Shown one piece after another: positions 12,240 to 24,204 of a DNA stretch of 64,000 nt. The notes beneath the pieces are model-generated. The model saw only the letters and a list, made by a program, of their open reading frames with translations. It did not search any database and was not told where the DNA came from. The translations under genes and the position numbers were made by a program. The DNA is from Taenia hydatigena (Eukaryota; Platyhelminthes; Cestoda; Cyclophyllidea; Taeniidae), in assembly GCA_036345935.2 (NCBI GenBank), contig JADWOT020001131.1:1-64000 (forward strand). Reading direction: 5' to 3'. Each line of letters opens with the position of its first letter. The first letter of the stretch is position 1.

Positions 12240-15200
12240 CTAATTTGTAGGACGTTGATTTGGTCTAGTAGCCCACATTCTCACCATCACCATTAGCCCT
12301 CTCACCAGTCCTTGCACCCTTACTATCAACATCACTTGTAAGTAATTCTTATTCACCTACCTCCGTTCTGATAGTACTTAAGGCTGTAATTGTTGGAGCT
12401 GTCATGGAAGCAGGTCTGCATATTCTTGTTATAGGCTATAATCTACAGCGTTGCAAATGCATAAAAAAACGATGGCAGTCTGTGCTAGGCAGTTACGATG
12501 GGACATCAGAACTGTTGGTACCATGCATTACCAGTCGACAAATTACAAAAGAAATAAGCAGGCTTTTCTGCGATGTTGCCGCACTTAATGATTTTCTCGA
12601 GGTCACACAGTGAGGATGCTGCTTGATCAAGCGTCTTGGGAGACTTCAACCAATTTGTCGCCAAATCATGGGGTGACCGGACTTCTTTTGGCCATCATTA
12701 CGGCTCTGTGTATCCCCTTTGCGCTCAGTGTTGTCTGCAGTTTAAGTTTTTGGGCACTGAAATCGGCCTTTTGAACGCAGCTCACCTTAGCAGGACGCAA
12801 AATGCACATGGTAGGCGTTCAATCTCTCCATCTCACTCGTCACAATTTTCTAGTATCACACTAATTTACATGTTAGATTTGATTTCTTTTGCTTTAAAAG
12901 TGTAAAAGAACATCGTACATGTAAAAATCTAGCTTCTGAGCTTAGTGGTTAGTGAGTGCCCTAAGGCATGATGCATGTGATGAGGGTTCTGTTACTCTAT
13001 TGCTTACCATTCCATTTCATCCAATCCTTGCTGCCATTCCTTATGTGGGAATAATTTGTCGACTTATTTTTCATTCAGCAAACCTTTGTGCTTGTTTGAT
13101 AAGCAACTGGATCTAATTCACTTCCGTAAAATATTAGGGGCGAATTTCCTCCGGGACCCTTAGGACACTTCAGCGTGTGAGGCCGTCAGCTAGTAGACTA
13201 ATACTTAATCAATGGATGAATCTCAAAATTTATGCTAAGCATTTATTTTGACCTGAATAAGGCATTCGTAATGAGGGCATACTTTCCGCGAAAGCCGGAC
13301 TAATAGATACTTTGAATGCATGGCTGGATGGTTGGCTGATAGCTGTACACTGCAGCAGTCAATCGCGATGCACGCCTTTTACGTCCAACAGCAACTGACT
13401 TGAGCACTGAATCATCCAATAAACGCATGACTTATAGGAATCCCTGCACAGATAAACATAGGTAGGCTAGAAGCAACCAGGTACTATTATCGAAGTGGTG
13501 ACAAAATTACCCTTTGTTTCCTTAGACTGGACGTTATACTATTCATAGGACTTGTGGTGACGGCAACTCTGATGCACCTGTTGGGAAAGGGTGGCATTTG
13601 GCTTATATTTTTATCGTGATTCTATTGCTTCTCGTGACCTCATGCATGTTCAGCATCATCAGCGCTTCATCAGTCCTGTATCAGGACGTTCTTCTTCGGG
13701 TTAGGCTAATTTGATTGAGTTTAATAGCAGTCAGCCTCACTCTCCCCTTCAGGCACTTCCAATGAAGTAGTCATCAAGCATTGTAGATACTGCTCAATAG
13801 ATTGTGCAAGGCTAATTTCCAACGTTTGCATAAGTCATTGTAAAACGGTTGTGTAGCATAAAAAGAATCAAGCGGTTACTTGACTCCGAATCACTGTGTG
13901 GTATGTGTTTCCTTTCTGCAGCTCTTTAAGAAGCAGGAAGACAAAGTAACGTGTCTTCTCTGCGGAAAGCGAAAAGGTCATTTGCAAGTCGACGCAACAT
14001 CTGTCTTTATCGAAGCATGCTCGAATGTGTGGCACGCCACACTGATACTTGATACGACTGAATGTAGTGGCTGTTGATTAAGCCACAGTAAATTTGCCGA
14101 CGTAACTGACTCAATATATCAAATAATGGATCGGTTGAACAGAGCCTAAAGCCGGATATTCGGACAAACGCTGTAGTCAAGTGTTCCGCTATCTGTGTGC
14201 ACTAAAATTCGAAGGAAAATCAGAGCTGCTAAGTGTGGAGGATTGCTTTTCTCGAAAAATGTAATGCTTAGAACGATAGCAAGGCAGATCGTTACATTAG
14301 TTTTCATGCTAATTAGAGCTATCTAGCTATAAACCAAGGAGAAACGCAACCCATGCAATCCGACAAACTAAAACAATGGACATTCGTAAGTTGCTAGATT
14401 TATCAGCTTCATATTCATGCCCAAGAAATACTAGCCACTACTTTAGCATGCTTGACCAATCTAGTAAAAGTTACACAAAATGGGCTTTAAGAGGACGTTT
14501 AGCGGGGCATTTCCTTTCCACTCAAGATGCATAAGCCTACTGTGCAATGATTTGGTTACGTGTTTACTTCAAATCATGGATTCGATCATTTCTCCCAGCG
14601 GTAAGTTGAATGCGTATTTTCGTGTCGGCGACACGCTGATACTCAGTCGACTCTCTCCCCCTCCGTTATCTTGACAGGATCAAGGTTGAGTGCAGAAATA
14701 GACCAGTCACGATGCTCAAGTACAGCTGTCAGACACACGGCGCATACCGTGCCTACACGGATGCGATGTCAAGAAGCCTGCTACCAAATGTCCTTACTGT
14801 GACGGCATGCATATTACCAACCTTCATATCAGTATTTTTATAATCCCATTTACTCAGAGTTATATTGCTCTGGCACCAGTTTAGTCGATACTCTACCAAT
14901 GCAGCACAATTTGGCCGCAATATGCTCGGTTGTAAGACAGACAAATATTTTCATTCCATTCTATAACTTAAGCAATCTATCATCTCACTAAGGTTGAATG
15001 AATGAATCTTTAAGTGAAATGAATCCTTACATACAAAACGGACAGACAAACAGACAAATGTGGCAAAGTAGACCTTAAGTAAGAGGAAACTTTGATGTAA
15101 ATATCGTTCAAATGTAATTACTGAGTTGTTTTGGGCGTAATTGAAAGGACCGCATTTGTAGGTATCTTGCCTGCGCGTCTTTCGTTCACAAATCCAATTT

Positions 15201-15380
15201 ATTCAAAAATTTGGCTTGACACTATTATTTCTGCTTACATTACAAAGAAGAGTCATCATTGGAACCACCAAGAGGGACCAGTCTTACCGCAAGGCAAAAG
15301 CCTTCACGTAACCACCGCACCTTCCAATATATTAAGTGGGAAAAAGCAGTCACGTGCTTCTCGATTTGGCTAATTGCAAT
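12240..15380. other. sparse sequence with unsupported ORFs
   Basis: Short open frames at 12404-12613, 12636-12905, 13880-14077 and 14480-14674 lack firm splice pairs. The one at 13880 follows an acceptor-like tttcctttctgcag and has one CxxC pair. A Cys-containing frame near 14740-14800 (CLHGC, then CPYC) could be part of a zinc-binding exon, but its limits are unclear. Confidence 0.3.
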
Positions 15381-15390
15381 GCCCCTTGCA

Positions 15391-15480
15391 GATTATGAGG
15401 ATTCGCCAAATGTGTGTATTGCTGATGCGCACTATATAGTACAGATGAGCTGCGATCCACCGTATATGCTATCAGTTTGA
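15391..15480 (+). CDS. candidate 3' terminal exon, unknown product
   Basis: The acceptor gcaatgccccttgcag leads into about 29 open codons (DYEDSPNVCIADAHYIVQMS and on) ending in TGA. The poly(A) signal AATAAA lies about 95 bases downstream at 15574-15579. Acceptor, acidic coding-like peptide, stop and poly(A) signal in the right order suggest a last exon. The same frame continues upstream without a stop to 15259, so the exon could be longer. The product is not recognised. Confidence 0.35.
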   Translation, partial: DYEDSPNVCIADAHYIVQMSCDPPYMLSV

Positions 15481-15573
15481 AATATTATGTGTCTTGCTCT
15501 TTCGATGAATTCATCCATCTTAACCTGTCTTTCAAAAACAATGAGGCTGTGCTTGTCTAATTTTTCATGTTAA

Positions 15574-15579
15574 AATAAA
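15574..15579 (+). promoter_or_regulatory. poly(A) signal AATAAA
   Basis: Perfect AATAAA downstream of the stop codon at 15478-15480, suitably placed for a plus-strand 3' end. Confidence 0.35.
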
Positions 15580-15944
15580 GCCGCAGCCGTAGTTAATCTA
15601 ACCATTCTTGCCAGCGAATTGGATGTAGCTGACATTGGTGTGGAGGCAATGTAGTGCTAAAGTAAAATCAAATTATTCCTTGTTCCTTTAACCTTGATCC
15701 AAATAGGCACAGCCTTTGAATTGCCTGCAAACTTAATGACCAACTGACCAACTGCTCATCCGTCTGATTCAAGTTTGACTTAAAATTTGATTTTTGATAC
15801 GAAGGTACTTGATTTTAGTTACCTTTCCTCCACGCATCTTAGGTCAGTATACCCCCACCCTAAAGTTCTAACACAGTGCCTCGTAGCTTACTTCTTACTG
15901 CTGCAAATCGTCGTCATGAGGTGGTTGATGCATGAGTCTGTATG

Positions 15945-16112
15945 CTAGCGATATCTATCATCCTTTTGTTCTTCGGGTCCTTTCGAGGATGAGCTCACTA
16001 CTACAGTGATCAACAACCAGCTATTCAGCTGTGCCTTCGGCAGACATCCATGTTTGTCTACGCGTGCGAGCTTAATAGTGGGGCGGGATGAGGTCGCTTG
16101 GCTGTAATTTGA
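15945..16112 (-). CDS. candidate 3' terminal exon, unknown product
   Basis: On the minus strand a strong acceptor (aatccccatttttgcag) is followed in phase 0 by 55 open codons. They begin SNYSQATSSRPTIKLARV, include a hydrophobic patch (SWLLITVVV) and end in an acidic/basic tail (GPEEQKDDRYR) before TAG. The other two frames from this acceptor close early. No AATAAA was seen close by and no family was recognised. Confidence 0.35.
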   Translation of the reverse strand, partial: SNYSQATSSRPTIKLARVDKHGCLPKAQLNSWLLITVVVSSSSKGPEEQKDDRYR

Positions 16113-17957
16113 CTGCAAAAATGGGGATTGTTCAGTTCCACAAGCCAACAATTTAGAGTATTTTAGTTGACCTTGACTTGATGGCGATTGCTAGTGTATT
16201 TCAGTTTGGGTATGAATACTGAACGGCGGCTTTAGTTCCAAAGCGATGGAGTGTGTTTGCAGATTAGCCATGCAAATATTCTTCCAGTAATGTCAGAGTA
16301 GTAGCGCTACTAGATATCGCAGGTGTCTTGCTGGGCCGTAATAAGGCACCGCATTCTCATTTAAGTCTGTCTCTTATTGATGGCGTGTCTAATTTTAAAC
16401 AATTGCAGTCTTATTTCCTTGGCATCATAATTTGACAATCACCACTACAATTGCGGTTGAAGGTCATTGGGAGAGACGAGAACAGAATAGATGGCAGAAG
16501 GAACCATAAATGAAATGCAGGAAGGAAAAAATTCGACAGGTAGAATGCGCAATTAGAGGCAAAAAGGAGGTGGTAAAAGACCTGGCGATGAAGATTAGCT
16601 ATGTTTCTGCCTGCGGATTAAGTGATTGTTGTATACAAAAGCTGGAACCTTTTGCAATGGATTAATGCACTAATTTCTACAAAGCATCTAGGTCGTGATG
16701 AACTTGCTAAAATTGTGGCTAGTAAAGTCATGTTATGTGAGAATTCATCTCTAAACAGTGGCGTGCTAGAAAATTGGTTTAGTTTAGGGCAGTTAGGGTG
16801 TTCAACATTTTTGGATTGAAAATTAGCAGGCAAGTAAAACCGTGATATCCACTAATTCTCGCTGGCTTATCTCTTCCCGCACGCTAAAGAAGTGGATCAT
16901 GAACCGTAGAAATGGATTTTGGGATCTTGGTCGTTCATTCTTTTTACGACGATCCAACAATCGTCTCAGAACGGCATTATGCTCTCAAATATCTCCAATG
17001 GTGGCAAGTGCATTACTTTGATTTTAGGTGTTGGAATGGAAAGCTGCATTACAGGGTCCAAATGATATAACATTAAAGCTGACATTTCTCTAACCTCATC
17101 TGCCATTTTGCGTTGCAAACGTCCCAAATTAATTTTGAAGCAAAAACCAATTTAACCCATGCAGGGTCAAATTGGGGTCAATTTCAACAAAACTTACTAC
17201 TCTGGTGCCAAGGCTCACGTTATGTTGGAGAATATGACACAAAAAAATCTCCTAACGATCAGTGCTGCAATTAGTTTTGCCAAATGACAGGGTTGAATAG
17301 TTGGTAATTTAAAAATATAGCCTAAGCTTAAAAACTCTCCAATTCATGCGCAATCCTTTCATTGTCTTTAGTAGTGTGGTCACTAATTGTACATTGAGCA
17401 TCGCCTAAACAATTATAGGTAGACAGAAAAAAAGCAAGCGCATTGTCCACCTCATTGCTTACGCGAATACAATGAAATGAAAACAGTTACATCTTGATCT
17501 GATTCGTTGACGATGTTAATCAGCAATTGTAAATAGAGATCTTTTAAAATTGGCAATGTTTTAGCCTCCTTTTTTATTAAGACGCCTACCATTTATACCA
17601 GAATTCGCGAACGACAGAACTCCTGTATTTTCTTTTGTAAATACACTAAACAAATGTCTTTAGAGCAACTCTGTAGTCCTCAAGCTCTTACTGCCTATCA
17701 ACAAATCACATTCTGTCTGCGTATTTTAGCATGTTGCGTCTTTGGGAAGCATCGATATGGTACAATGGTTCAGTGAGACTACACTTGATAGGTGAGCGAA
17801 AGTAACCACTCATGTAAAAGTCAGTTACAGCGTTCGACTTCCGTCTATTAGAAAGTAAGCAAACGTTTGTTGAAGTTATGCAAAGCGCTTCGTGTTGAGA
17901 ATGGGGACAAAGCTAGCAGAGAAATGTGATAAAATGGCATAGTTGGGACAAAACTTA
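16113..17957. other. no supported gene
   Basis: The plus-strand frame 16622-16819 and the minus-strand frame over the same bases are both open. The plus one (with KHLGRDELAKIVASKV) looks the more protein-like but has no clear splice sites. The rest is plain AT-rich sequence. Confidence 0.3.
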
Positions 17958-17971
17958 GGGGGGGGGGGGGG
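17958..17971 (+). repeat. G14 mononucleotide run
   Basis: Fourteen consecutive G on the plus strand. On the minus strand it is a C run immediately 3' of the last recognisable ankyrin-like codons of the decayed locus at 17972-19485. Confidence 0.95.
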
Positions 17972-19485
17972 ATATCGCGAATCTTTCTCCTTGGATAAGG
18001 TTCCAGAATCATATCGAAGACCTCATTTTCAAGTTCAACTTCATAAGCGACCGGCAAAGCCATCTCGAACGCACCCCTTTCATGTGATTTATACTTGCCC
18101 CTGCAAATGTTTCCGTATCTTTAATCAAATGCAACACAAGGTATTAACACGTGGTTAACCAAATTCATGCAAATCACATGCCATTGATGTGATTCTGATC
18201 GAATTATTTAACTGTCTTATAATGCTATATATGCCTTAGGCGTTGCAAAGTTAAATAGATAAATCAAAGCACGAATCAAGCCACGTACCAGCAGCCAACA
18301 AAGTAGTAACCATATCTATTTAGTTGGTCCTGGCAGCTTGTATGAGTAGCGCGTAACCTTGCCTGTCGTACTGCTTAAGGTTTGCTTTTTCGGGTACGAT
18401 AATTTTTAACATGTTCACATCATCTGATTCAATCGCTAAGAAAATGACTGCTGAGTTGGTGGCATCAGTGTGATTGACGTCTGTTCCATGGTTGAGCAGG
18501 CATTGCGCCAACTTGCGTGACCCGATAATGCAGTCTAATGGGGTACAGTGTTTAAATCTTCAATCAGATCTGCTCTCTTAGGCCCACGCTCTAAGGGTAA
18601 TTCCACCGTCTCTAAGTTGCCTTGCAAGGCGAATTAAAGTTGTGAGAAATAATGGATTCAAAGGAAAGAGAAAGAACCGATGTTGGAATGTAAAGCATAT
18701 AAATTCAGCGGCCTCGATGGGTGGGTGGAAGTCAATTAATTTTGTACACACAGCAAAATTGTCTCACCAATTTGCATGCAAGTGTCAGAGTGGATTCTTT
18801 GCATTCGTTTAGTTGAGAAGTTAGTGCGGCCCCTCTGTCGAGCAGGTGACGAACAATCCCAGCAAGACCTGGCATGGCGGTAAACGTCAGCTGAGTGCGT
18901 TTTCTTCCATTTACCACTTCTGCGGGAGTGTTGTTATTAAAAAAAGCATCACACAATGCCAATCTTCTCCAGCAGATGCATAATGAAGCAAAGTGTTGCC
19001 CTCCCTATCGGTTTTGTTAACTGATGCTTTGTGTTCCAAAGGAGCACGCATCGCTTCACAGTACCCATTTTTGGCAGCTACCATGAGTGGCGTATTCCCT
19101 CCATTTATTTTAAACACGTTTGGGCTGGCCTGAAAAATACCGGTGGTCGTATAAGGACTGTGGCACTGTTGTGACGGCATTTTACACCCAAGAGCATTTA
19201 AGGAAGGGGGAGCAGAAGTCATGAGCTTTTAGCTCATCTTTCAAAGAAATGTCATCGCATATGCAAAATTATCGCTACCAAAACATGAAATCTAGGGGAG
19301 TCGAAATCGAAATTATAGCACTCTAGGCTGCTATTTGTTTTAGTAGGCAAGCCATTGAATCGAAATGTACAAATTATGCAGCATACACCTAATTGAAGCA
19401 GTCGGCGAATAGCATCCTCATCGCTGTCGTAAGCGGCCCTTAATAACGCCATCCCTTCTAACTCCACATTATTTGCAGGTGCTCT
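17972..19485 (-). pseudogene. MASK/ANKHD1-like ankyrin-repeat gene fragment, broken
   Basis: Minus-strand exons: about 19485-19387; 19129-18768; about 18640-18588; 18557-18289; and from 18100. The intron 19386-19130 joins LLQLG to ASPNVF in register. The read-through is a run of ankyrin repeats (GNTPLMVAAKNGY, DREGNTLLHYASAG, HLLDRGAALTSQ, NECKESTLTLACK, HCTPLDC, LLNHGTDVNHTD). Order and spacing match, as I recall the family, the first ankyrin block of MASK/ANKHD1; the NE.KES.LTLAC box is especially telling. Breaks: a one-base frame change at the A7 run 18939-18945, an in-frame TAA at 18320-18322 in mid-repeat, and a one-base change near 18074-18080. Ignoring the breaks keeps exact repeat spacing. 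One acceptor (near 18640) is not clear. Many ankyrin core residues are replaced. No KH domain or second ankyrin block is present. Introns remain, so it is a degenerated duplicate rather than a retrocopy. Sequencing error could explain the homopolymer breaks but less easily the TAA. Confidence 0.65.
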
Positions 19486-20520
19486 ACTCGTCTTTTCATG
19501 ATTTTTCCAAAAAAATTATGCTATTGTTAAATGTATTGAAAAATGTCAAACTAATTATTTGACACACTTTGTGCAAAGAAAATGCACACAAGTTTTGCTG
19601 TTGCATGCAAAGAACAACCACGAAAACTAGTGCATATTAACTTTTGCATCGTAGCACAAGGACGTACAGCAGGTGTGCATGGAGTGACTTCAGTCGCCTT
19701 TTAGCTTGAGTACGTTGCAAATCACAACATTACTTCCCCACCTAATGCTCTTCTCTCTGATCTTTGGAATTTACAGGCCAATTGAGTAGTACATTTGTAT
19801 GCCTTCCATGACCAGTATCACTGACCTCTGCCATGCTTAGAACAGGTGATCAGTTCAAGTGAGCCGCAAAATGCACAGCATTTTGCTACTAGTGCTTTAG
19901 AACACATAACAAGAATGAAGTTGTGCCTTTGGAAATGTAACAAAAGTGTATTTAAAACATTTTAGTGATTTTTTCTGCAGAGCCAGGACAGAGAACTGCA
20001 ACACCCATATTCATTTATGAAAGTTTACCGATATAAAAGCCATTCAGATTGCAGTTTTGATCAAAAATCAATTTATAAGTGTGTTATGCCGAATTGCGTG
20101 TCCACTTTTGTTTATATATTCAATAAGTTTTCTGGTTTGTCTGGATATAGTTTAGCAACCATAATAGTGCAGGTCTGAAAGACTCACATGTTTGGAGTTT
20201 CTTTCCATTTGTATTTGCTTTAATCTTGCAACATGATAGGCAGGTTGGTAGGCAGACGACATTTATAAAAAACCGACCACTCCCTGGGCTGAGTTATGGT
20301 CCCTATTCCTCGGTGGTGCATTATAACAAAGCAAGAAGTAATTACTCTCCTAAGATAGCAGCTGTGCTGTGATGACGAGAATGCTGGGCATAGATGGCTG
20401 AGCATCTAAAAGTATAGCATGATGGCATGTGATCAAGAAATCGAGAATTCAACGTTAGAGGGTAAACGACTTCTTACTTGCGTAGATGAGGATAGGACCT
20501 GAAACTTTAGGTAACGAAAA
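19486..20520. other. no supported gene
   Basis: AT-rich flank 5' of the ankyrin locus (minus sense). No N-terminal exon of a MASK-like gene was recognised. Confidence 0.35.
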
Positions 20521-20794
20521 CTCCATTTATGTAAAATCATGATTCTGAGTCAAGTCGACAGCGAACTGTGGCTCTTGTTGCCATGGTGTATCGTAAGACA
20601 TGTATGGCGGAATCCAAATAAAAGGAGAATTCGGGGAATGCGTTGAGCTGCATTATCAGGAACATAGCTCTCGGGCCTGTAACAGTCGTCTAGTACAGCG
20701 ATTGGACCTCCGAAAGAGGCCACAGCAGGGCACCGTTTCGGGATTGATGGTGGCACATGGCTGTTAGGTGGAAGCACCACTACAACCTACAATA
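20521..20794 (-). CDS. candidate proline-rich exon(s), unknown product
   Basis: After an acceptor (ttcgctattgtag) the minus strand is open from VVVVLPPNSHVPPSIPKR through DDCYRPESYVPDNAAQ. The most protein-like continuation (IPPYMSYDTPWQQEPQF, ending TAA near 20531) is in another frame starting about 20650. An AG at gataatgcag could be an internal acceptor, but no donor sits in front of it. Either a frame has been lost or one reading is spurious. It lies upstream, in minus sense, of the ankyrin locus, but nothing links the two. Confidence 0.2.
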
Positions 20795-21265
20795 GCGAAT
20801 TGGCATGTTGGGATCGCTCAGTAAGTTTTAAATACATCTATCCTCTCGTACGCTACTGTGGAATTTGCTGAGAACCTAATGCTTGTTATACAGCTCTGCT
20901 CAATGGATAGAAAATTTATGTATCTGTTTCAGATTGATTTGTTTGTGGACAAAATCATGTAAGGCTTACTTCAGATTATTTATCACACGATCACGAATTT
21001 ATTTATAAACGTATGCATAATTAGGTATTGGGAGTTGCTTAGAAATGCACGAGTAAAACACAGCAGCTTGCCTTCATTTTCGGCCAAAGCGTAATTTAGA
21101 CCACTACCACCACGGAGCAGTATTAAGTAGGCTAGTAGTACCGCATCACCTATTTTGCATCAGCTTTGGCTGCTGTATCAGTTCACATCAAGTGAACTAC
21201 ACACCCTCAGTGGTGCTACAAATAGATTACTTGTTCATCCCTTTTTCCTATGTTCAAATGTACAG

Positions 21266-21983
21266 ATACAACTATTGTGAAATCTGTGGCAACACCGCCG
21301 GGTTCTTTTCATGGCGCTGCACAGTTTCGCACAAATCATTGAGTATCAATTATTTCATTTTACAACATTTGAATAAGTCCATCTTAACAGCTCCGGTCAA
21401 CTTCTGCTCAGCATGTGGATTCACTCCAGATGTATAGTTCCTCTCTCTTCTTCCCATATGCAGCATGTCCTCACCATGATGTGTGCTAAAATTGAGGATA
21501 AGCAGTTTTGCCAGTGGAGTCCATTTCCATGCCTGGGTAAATGAGTTGCCTCAGCAAATGGCATCTTCATGCTCAATTATTAAGAGCGCAATTAACAAAG
21601 TCAGTTCCCACTGTTATTGCTCAGAGGCAGTAAGGTGAAAATGCTAGTTAAAGAAAACTAGTAAAGCAGATTTAAATCCGGCAACCTAATAAACGTATCC
21701 GTGTTATGGCAATAATATTATTGATTGGCTTGAAAGTTAATTTGCGATACAAGACCAGCAGTCAAGTAATAATCCACTCTACCAGAAACTCAATCTTGAA
21801 TTCCTGATAGTTTATTTCGGCTAGAACTGCGCATTTATGAGAACTTACTTCATCGCGTGTGCAGTGGAACAGCAACCGATGAGCACCTCTCTGCCTGCTA
21901 AGACCAACCTACATTTCAAAACGCCAAGGAGACTTCCTAGTTTATCAGGCATGGATAAACACTGCTACCATAGGCGTTTTTAA
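21266..21983 (+). CDS. Cys-rich zinc-finger-like gene, four exons (partial)
   Basis: Four plus-strand segments join in phase through good splice signals: 21266-21342, 21391-21431, 21464-21536 and 21865-21983 (TAA at 21981-21983). Acceptors end tgtacag, ttaacag, atatgcag and gtgtgcag. Exon 1 encodes YNYCEICGNTAGFFSWRC, a C-x2-C-x10-C box followed by TVSH. Exon 2 encodes FCSACGFTPD. Exon 3 continues with two more Cys-containing boxes, and exon 4 is a basic Ser/Pro tail. The introns are 48, 32 and 328 bases. Phases agree at every junction (1, 0, 1), which is strong internal support. The 5' end is not found. It may be part of the same gene as the C2H2 fingers from 22685, but exon 4 ends in a stop. 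Confidence 0.45.
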
Positions 21984-22492
21984 ATAATCTCGATTACAAA
22001 GGGATTCGACATACCATTCAACTTTAGCCGAAGCAAAGATATCAAACAAAGACCAACTAGTTGAATGGCAGGAAATCTGTCCTTTTTAGAAGCCAGTCTT
22101 CAAAATCTTCTGTTACTAGGATCAGTGAAACAGCTGCTATGCAACAACGACAATCGAGAGCCGTCATTTAGGTAGCTAGTGAAATTTGGAAACAATAAAC
22201 TCAAAAAGATACAACCATGGCAAAACAATGCAAAGGTGGAAATAGGAAGTTTTAAGTCAAACATCAAACGACATCAAGACAACGAAGCTGGTGTTTCCAC
22301 GCAGCCTGACTAAATTATGCACCGAAGGAATTATGCGTAATTTAAATGAAATTTAAAGGCCAGCGCAGCAATTCTTAAGTTCTGTAAATTAAAGTTGTGC
22401 AAAACTGCGCGTTTTTGAATGTTACAACTACTACTCTTTAAGTGATAAGAAGAAGCAACTATCTTCCACCTGGCCTCTAGGTTTTACAAATA

Positions 22493-22680
22493 TTTGAAAG
22501 ACCACCACGACAGTGGCAGCATCACTGTAGAGCAGCGAACGGTTCGAGCTCAAATGCGCACCATCTTCACTGTCGTGCGATGTAATCGGATGTCTGGTTG
22601 AGGACTGGTCCAGAAGGTCTACCTGCTTATTAATCACATTCGCTTCATGCTCCGTCACAGATTCTCGTACAACTCACCCT
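22493..22680 (-). CDS. candidate minus-strand exon, unknown
   Basis: An open minus-strand frame of acidic, polar composition (TEHEANVINKQVDLLDQSS, later SHDSEDGAH). A donor-like attt/gtaaaacc follows, but no good acceptor precedes it. A plus-strand frame over the same bases is also open. Overlap with the 5' side of the zinc-finger gene makes it doubtful. Confidence 0.15.
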
Positions 22681-22684
22681 TCTC

Positions 22685-23584
22685 ATGACCAAAATGGATA
22701 CCTACATCTGTAGACTGTGCCTAGCGCATTTCAGAAACATTATCTTATTATATGCACACTCGGACCGTGTGCACCACTGTAAGAACATTATGCTTTTGAA
22801 TCTAACCCTTGTACATGAAAGCATACATTATCAAAAACGTGAATTTATGGAGAAGTATGCGTTTTAATGCATAGGGGTGTGGAGTTAGGTCATGAAGAGT
22901 TTATTTGTACAGGGTGGGATAATGCCTGTATTAATGCAAAAGATGAAGACCCGTGTAAAAGGCGGTTAAATTAGGCGAGTCGCAGCACAGGTTCAGCATC
23001 TCATTTTAAATGTTTCATGCATTTTAGTAAGGTTGAGTTTTAAGTGTCCGAATTGCACAAGGTATTACGAAACCCTCGGAATGCTCCTACGTCATCAGAG
23101 AGGTGAGAAAACTTACATATTCACCACTATCTTTTCTATTCAGTCAGCACGCCTGCTAAAATTAATACGAGTGCATTCTTTTAAACCTCAAAATTAGCTT
23201 GGGAACACAACGTGTGCTTCTGTTGTCGAACTCACTTCGAAGACTTTGATTTGCTCATCCGCCATTCCATCGAATCGCATATTTGTGAGTTAGAGTCCAT
23301 TCACCTTTAGCTCGTCAGCTATAGCATTAGCATTTCATGCCATCTCCCCCCAAAATTGTTTTGCTGTGCCACACTGCAGTCATGCGAATGGAGAATTCAG
23401 AAGTACGCCTTCACTGCACAGAATGCTACGCAGAATTGATGACGCTGGAGGCTTTGGGTGAACACATGCGTTCACATCATTTCTGTAGGTATTGCTTTAT
23501 TTATCAGGCCTATTTTGCGATAATCGTATGCTAAAACGCCTTGGCTTCTTCAACTTTGCAGGTGTTTGGCTCGCAATGCTTGCT
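22685..23584 (+). CDS. C2H2 zinc-finger protein, multi-exon (partial)
   Basis: Plus-strand exons 22685-22778, 23028-23102, 23198-23284, 23380-23484 (or 23488) and one from 23562. The first three introns all fall in phase 1 with consensus ends. Finger 1 is CRLC..H.....H in exon 1. Finger 2 has its Cys pair and first His in exon 2 and its second His in exon 3. Finger 3 (CFCC..H....H) is in exon 3. Finger 4 (CTEC..H...H) is in exon 4. All have the 12-residue Cys-to-His spacing of classical C2H2 fingers, so a nucleic-acid-binding role is likely. Exon 5 has two readings: a short tail with a stop at 23584, or, from the alternative donor after TGTAG, a finger-like stretch that lacks its His pair and ends with the same attt/gtgagt donor as exon 3. 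The start is uncertain: ATG 22685 is in frame, but an acceptor (gctccgtcacag) 12 bases upstream suggests an internal exon. No other domain is visible. Confidence 0.6.
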
Positions 23585-23599
23585 TAGAACGCAAGTTGA

Positions 23600-24200
23600 T
23601 GCCATTATATTACCAAATTTGTGAGTTCTCGTGAGACTTTTGCTTATATTTTTACATAGAACTGGTGGCTAATTAAGCAAGAACAATCACTGATGAAGGT
23701 TATTAGTATGCTGCAAAATGATTTTGTGGTAGGTCTTACAAAAGCAGATTCACCTGCGCAAATCCAGTTAAGCGTTGCCTGACTGACAATTTAGGGCAAA
23801 CAATTCATCACGCGACTTCAAATCTCATTGGTGGCTTAGGCAGGAATAGACAGAGACACGGTGGTATCATGTGACCAATAGTTGAGTGCAATTATAGATG
23901 CCACTAGTTTTTAATGCACTGCACACCCAAATGCGAACATAACAAAATGCACACTCCTTTTTCTGTTTCAGTGCGATTCAGGAAGCTGCCTTAGTACTGA
24001 GCTGTGAGCTTTGCTAGCAGACTTGCGCTCAATAAAGGGGGAGAACCTCAACTTTACTGCTATCATTTTGTGCTGGTTGGTGCTATACGTGGGATGGATT
24101 TTCGATAAAATGTTATAAGGCCGAGGTAAAGATACCAAAACATGTAGTGCTGAAAATAAGGAATAAAGAGGAGTATGTAAAAAACGATATGCTTTTTGGG
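23600..24200. other. no supported gene
   Basis: No further finger exon was recognised downstream of 23.6 kb. Confidence 0.35.
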
Positions 24201-24204
24201 ACAT

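Noticed and set aside
14735..14810. CLHGC...CPYC as a RING or zinc-finger exon
   Set aside because: Only two Cys pairs and one His pair at odd spacing, with no reliable exon limits.
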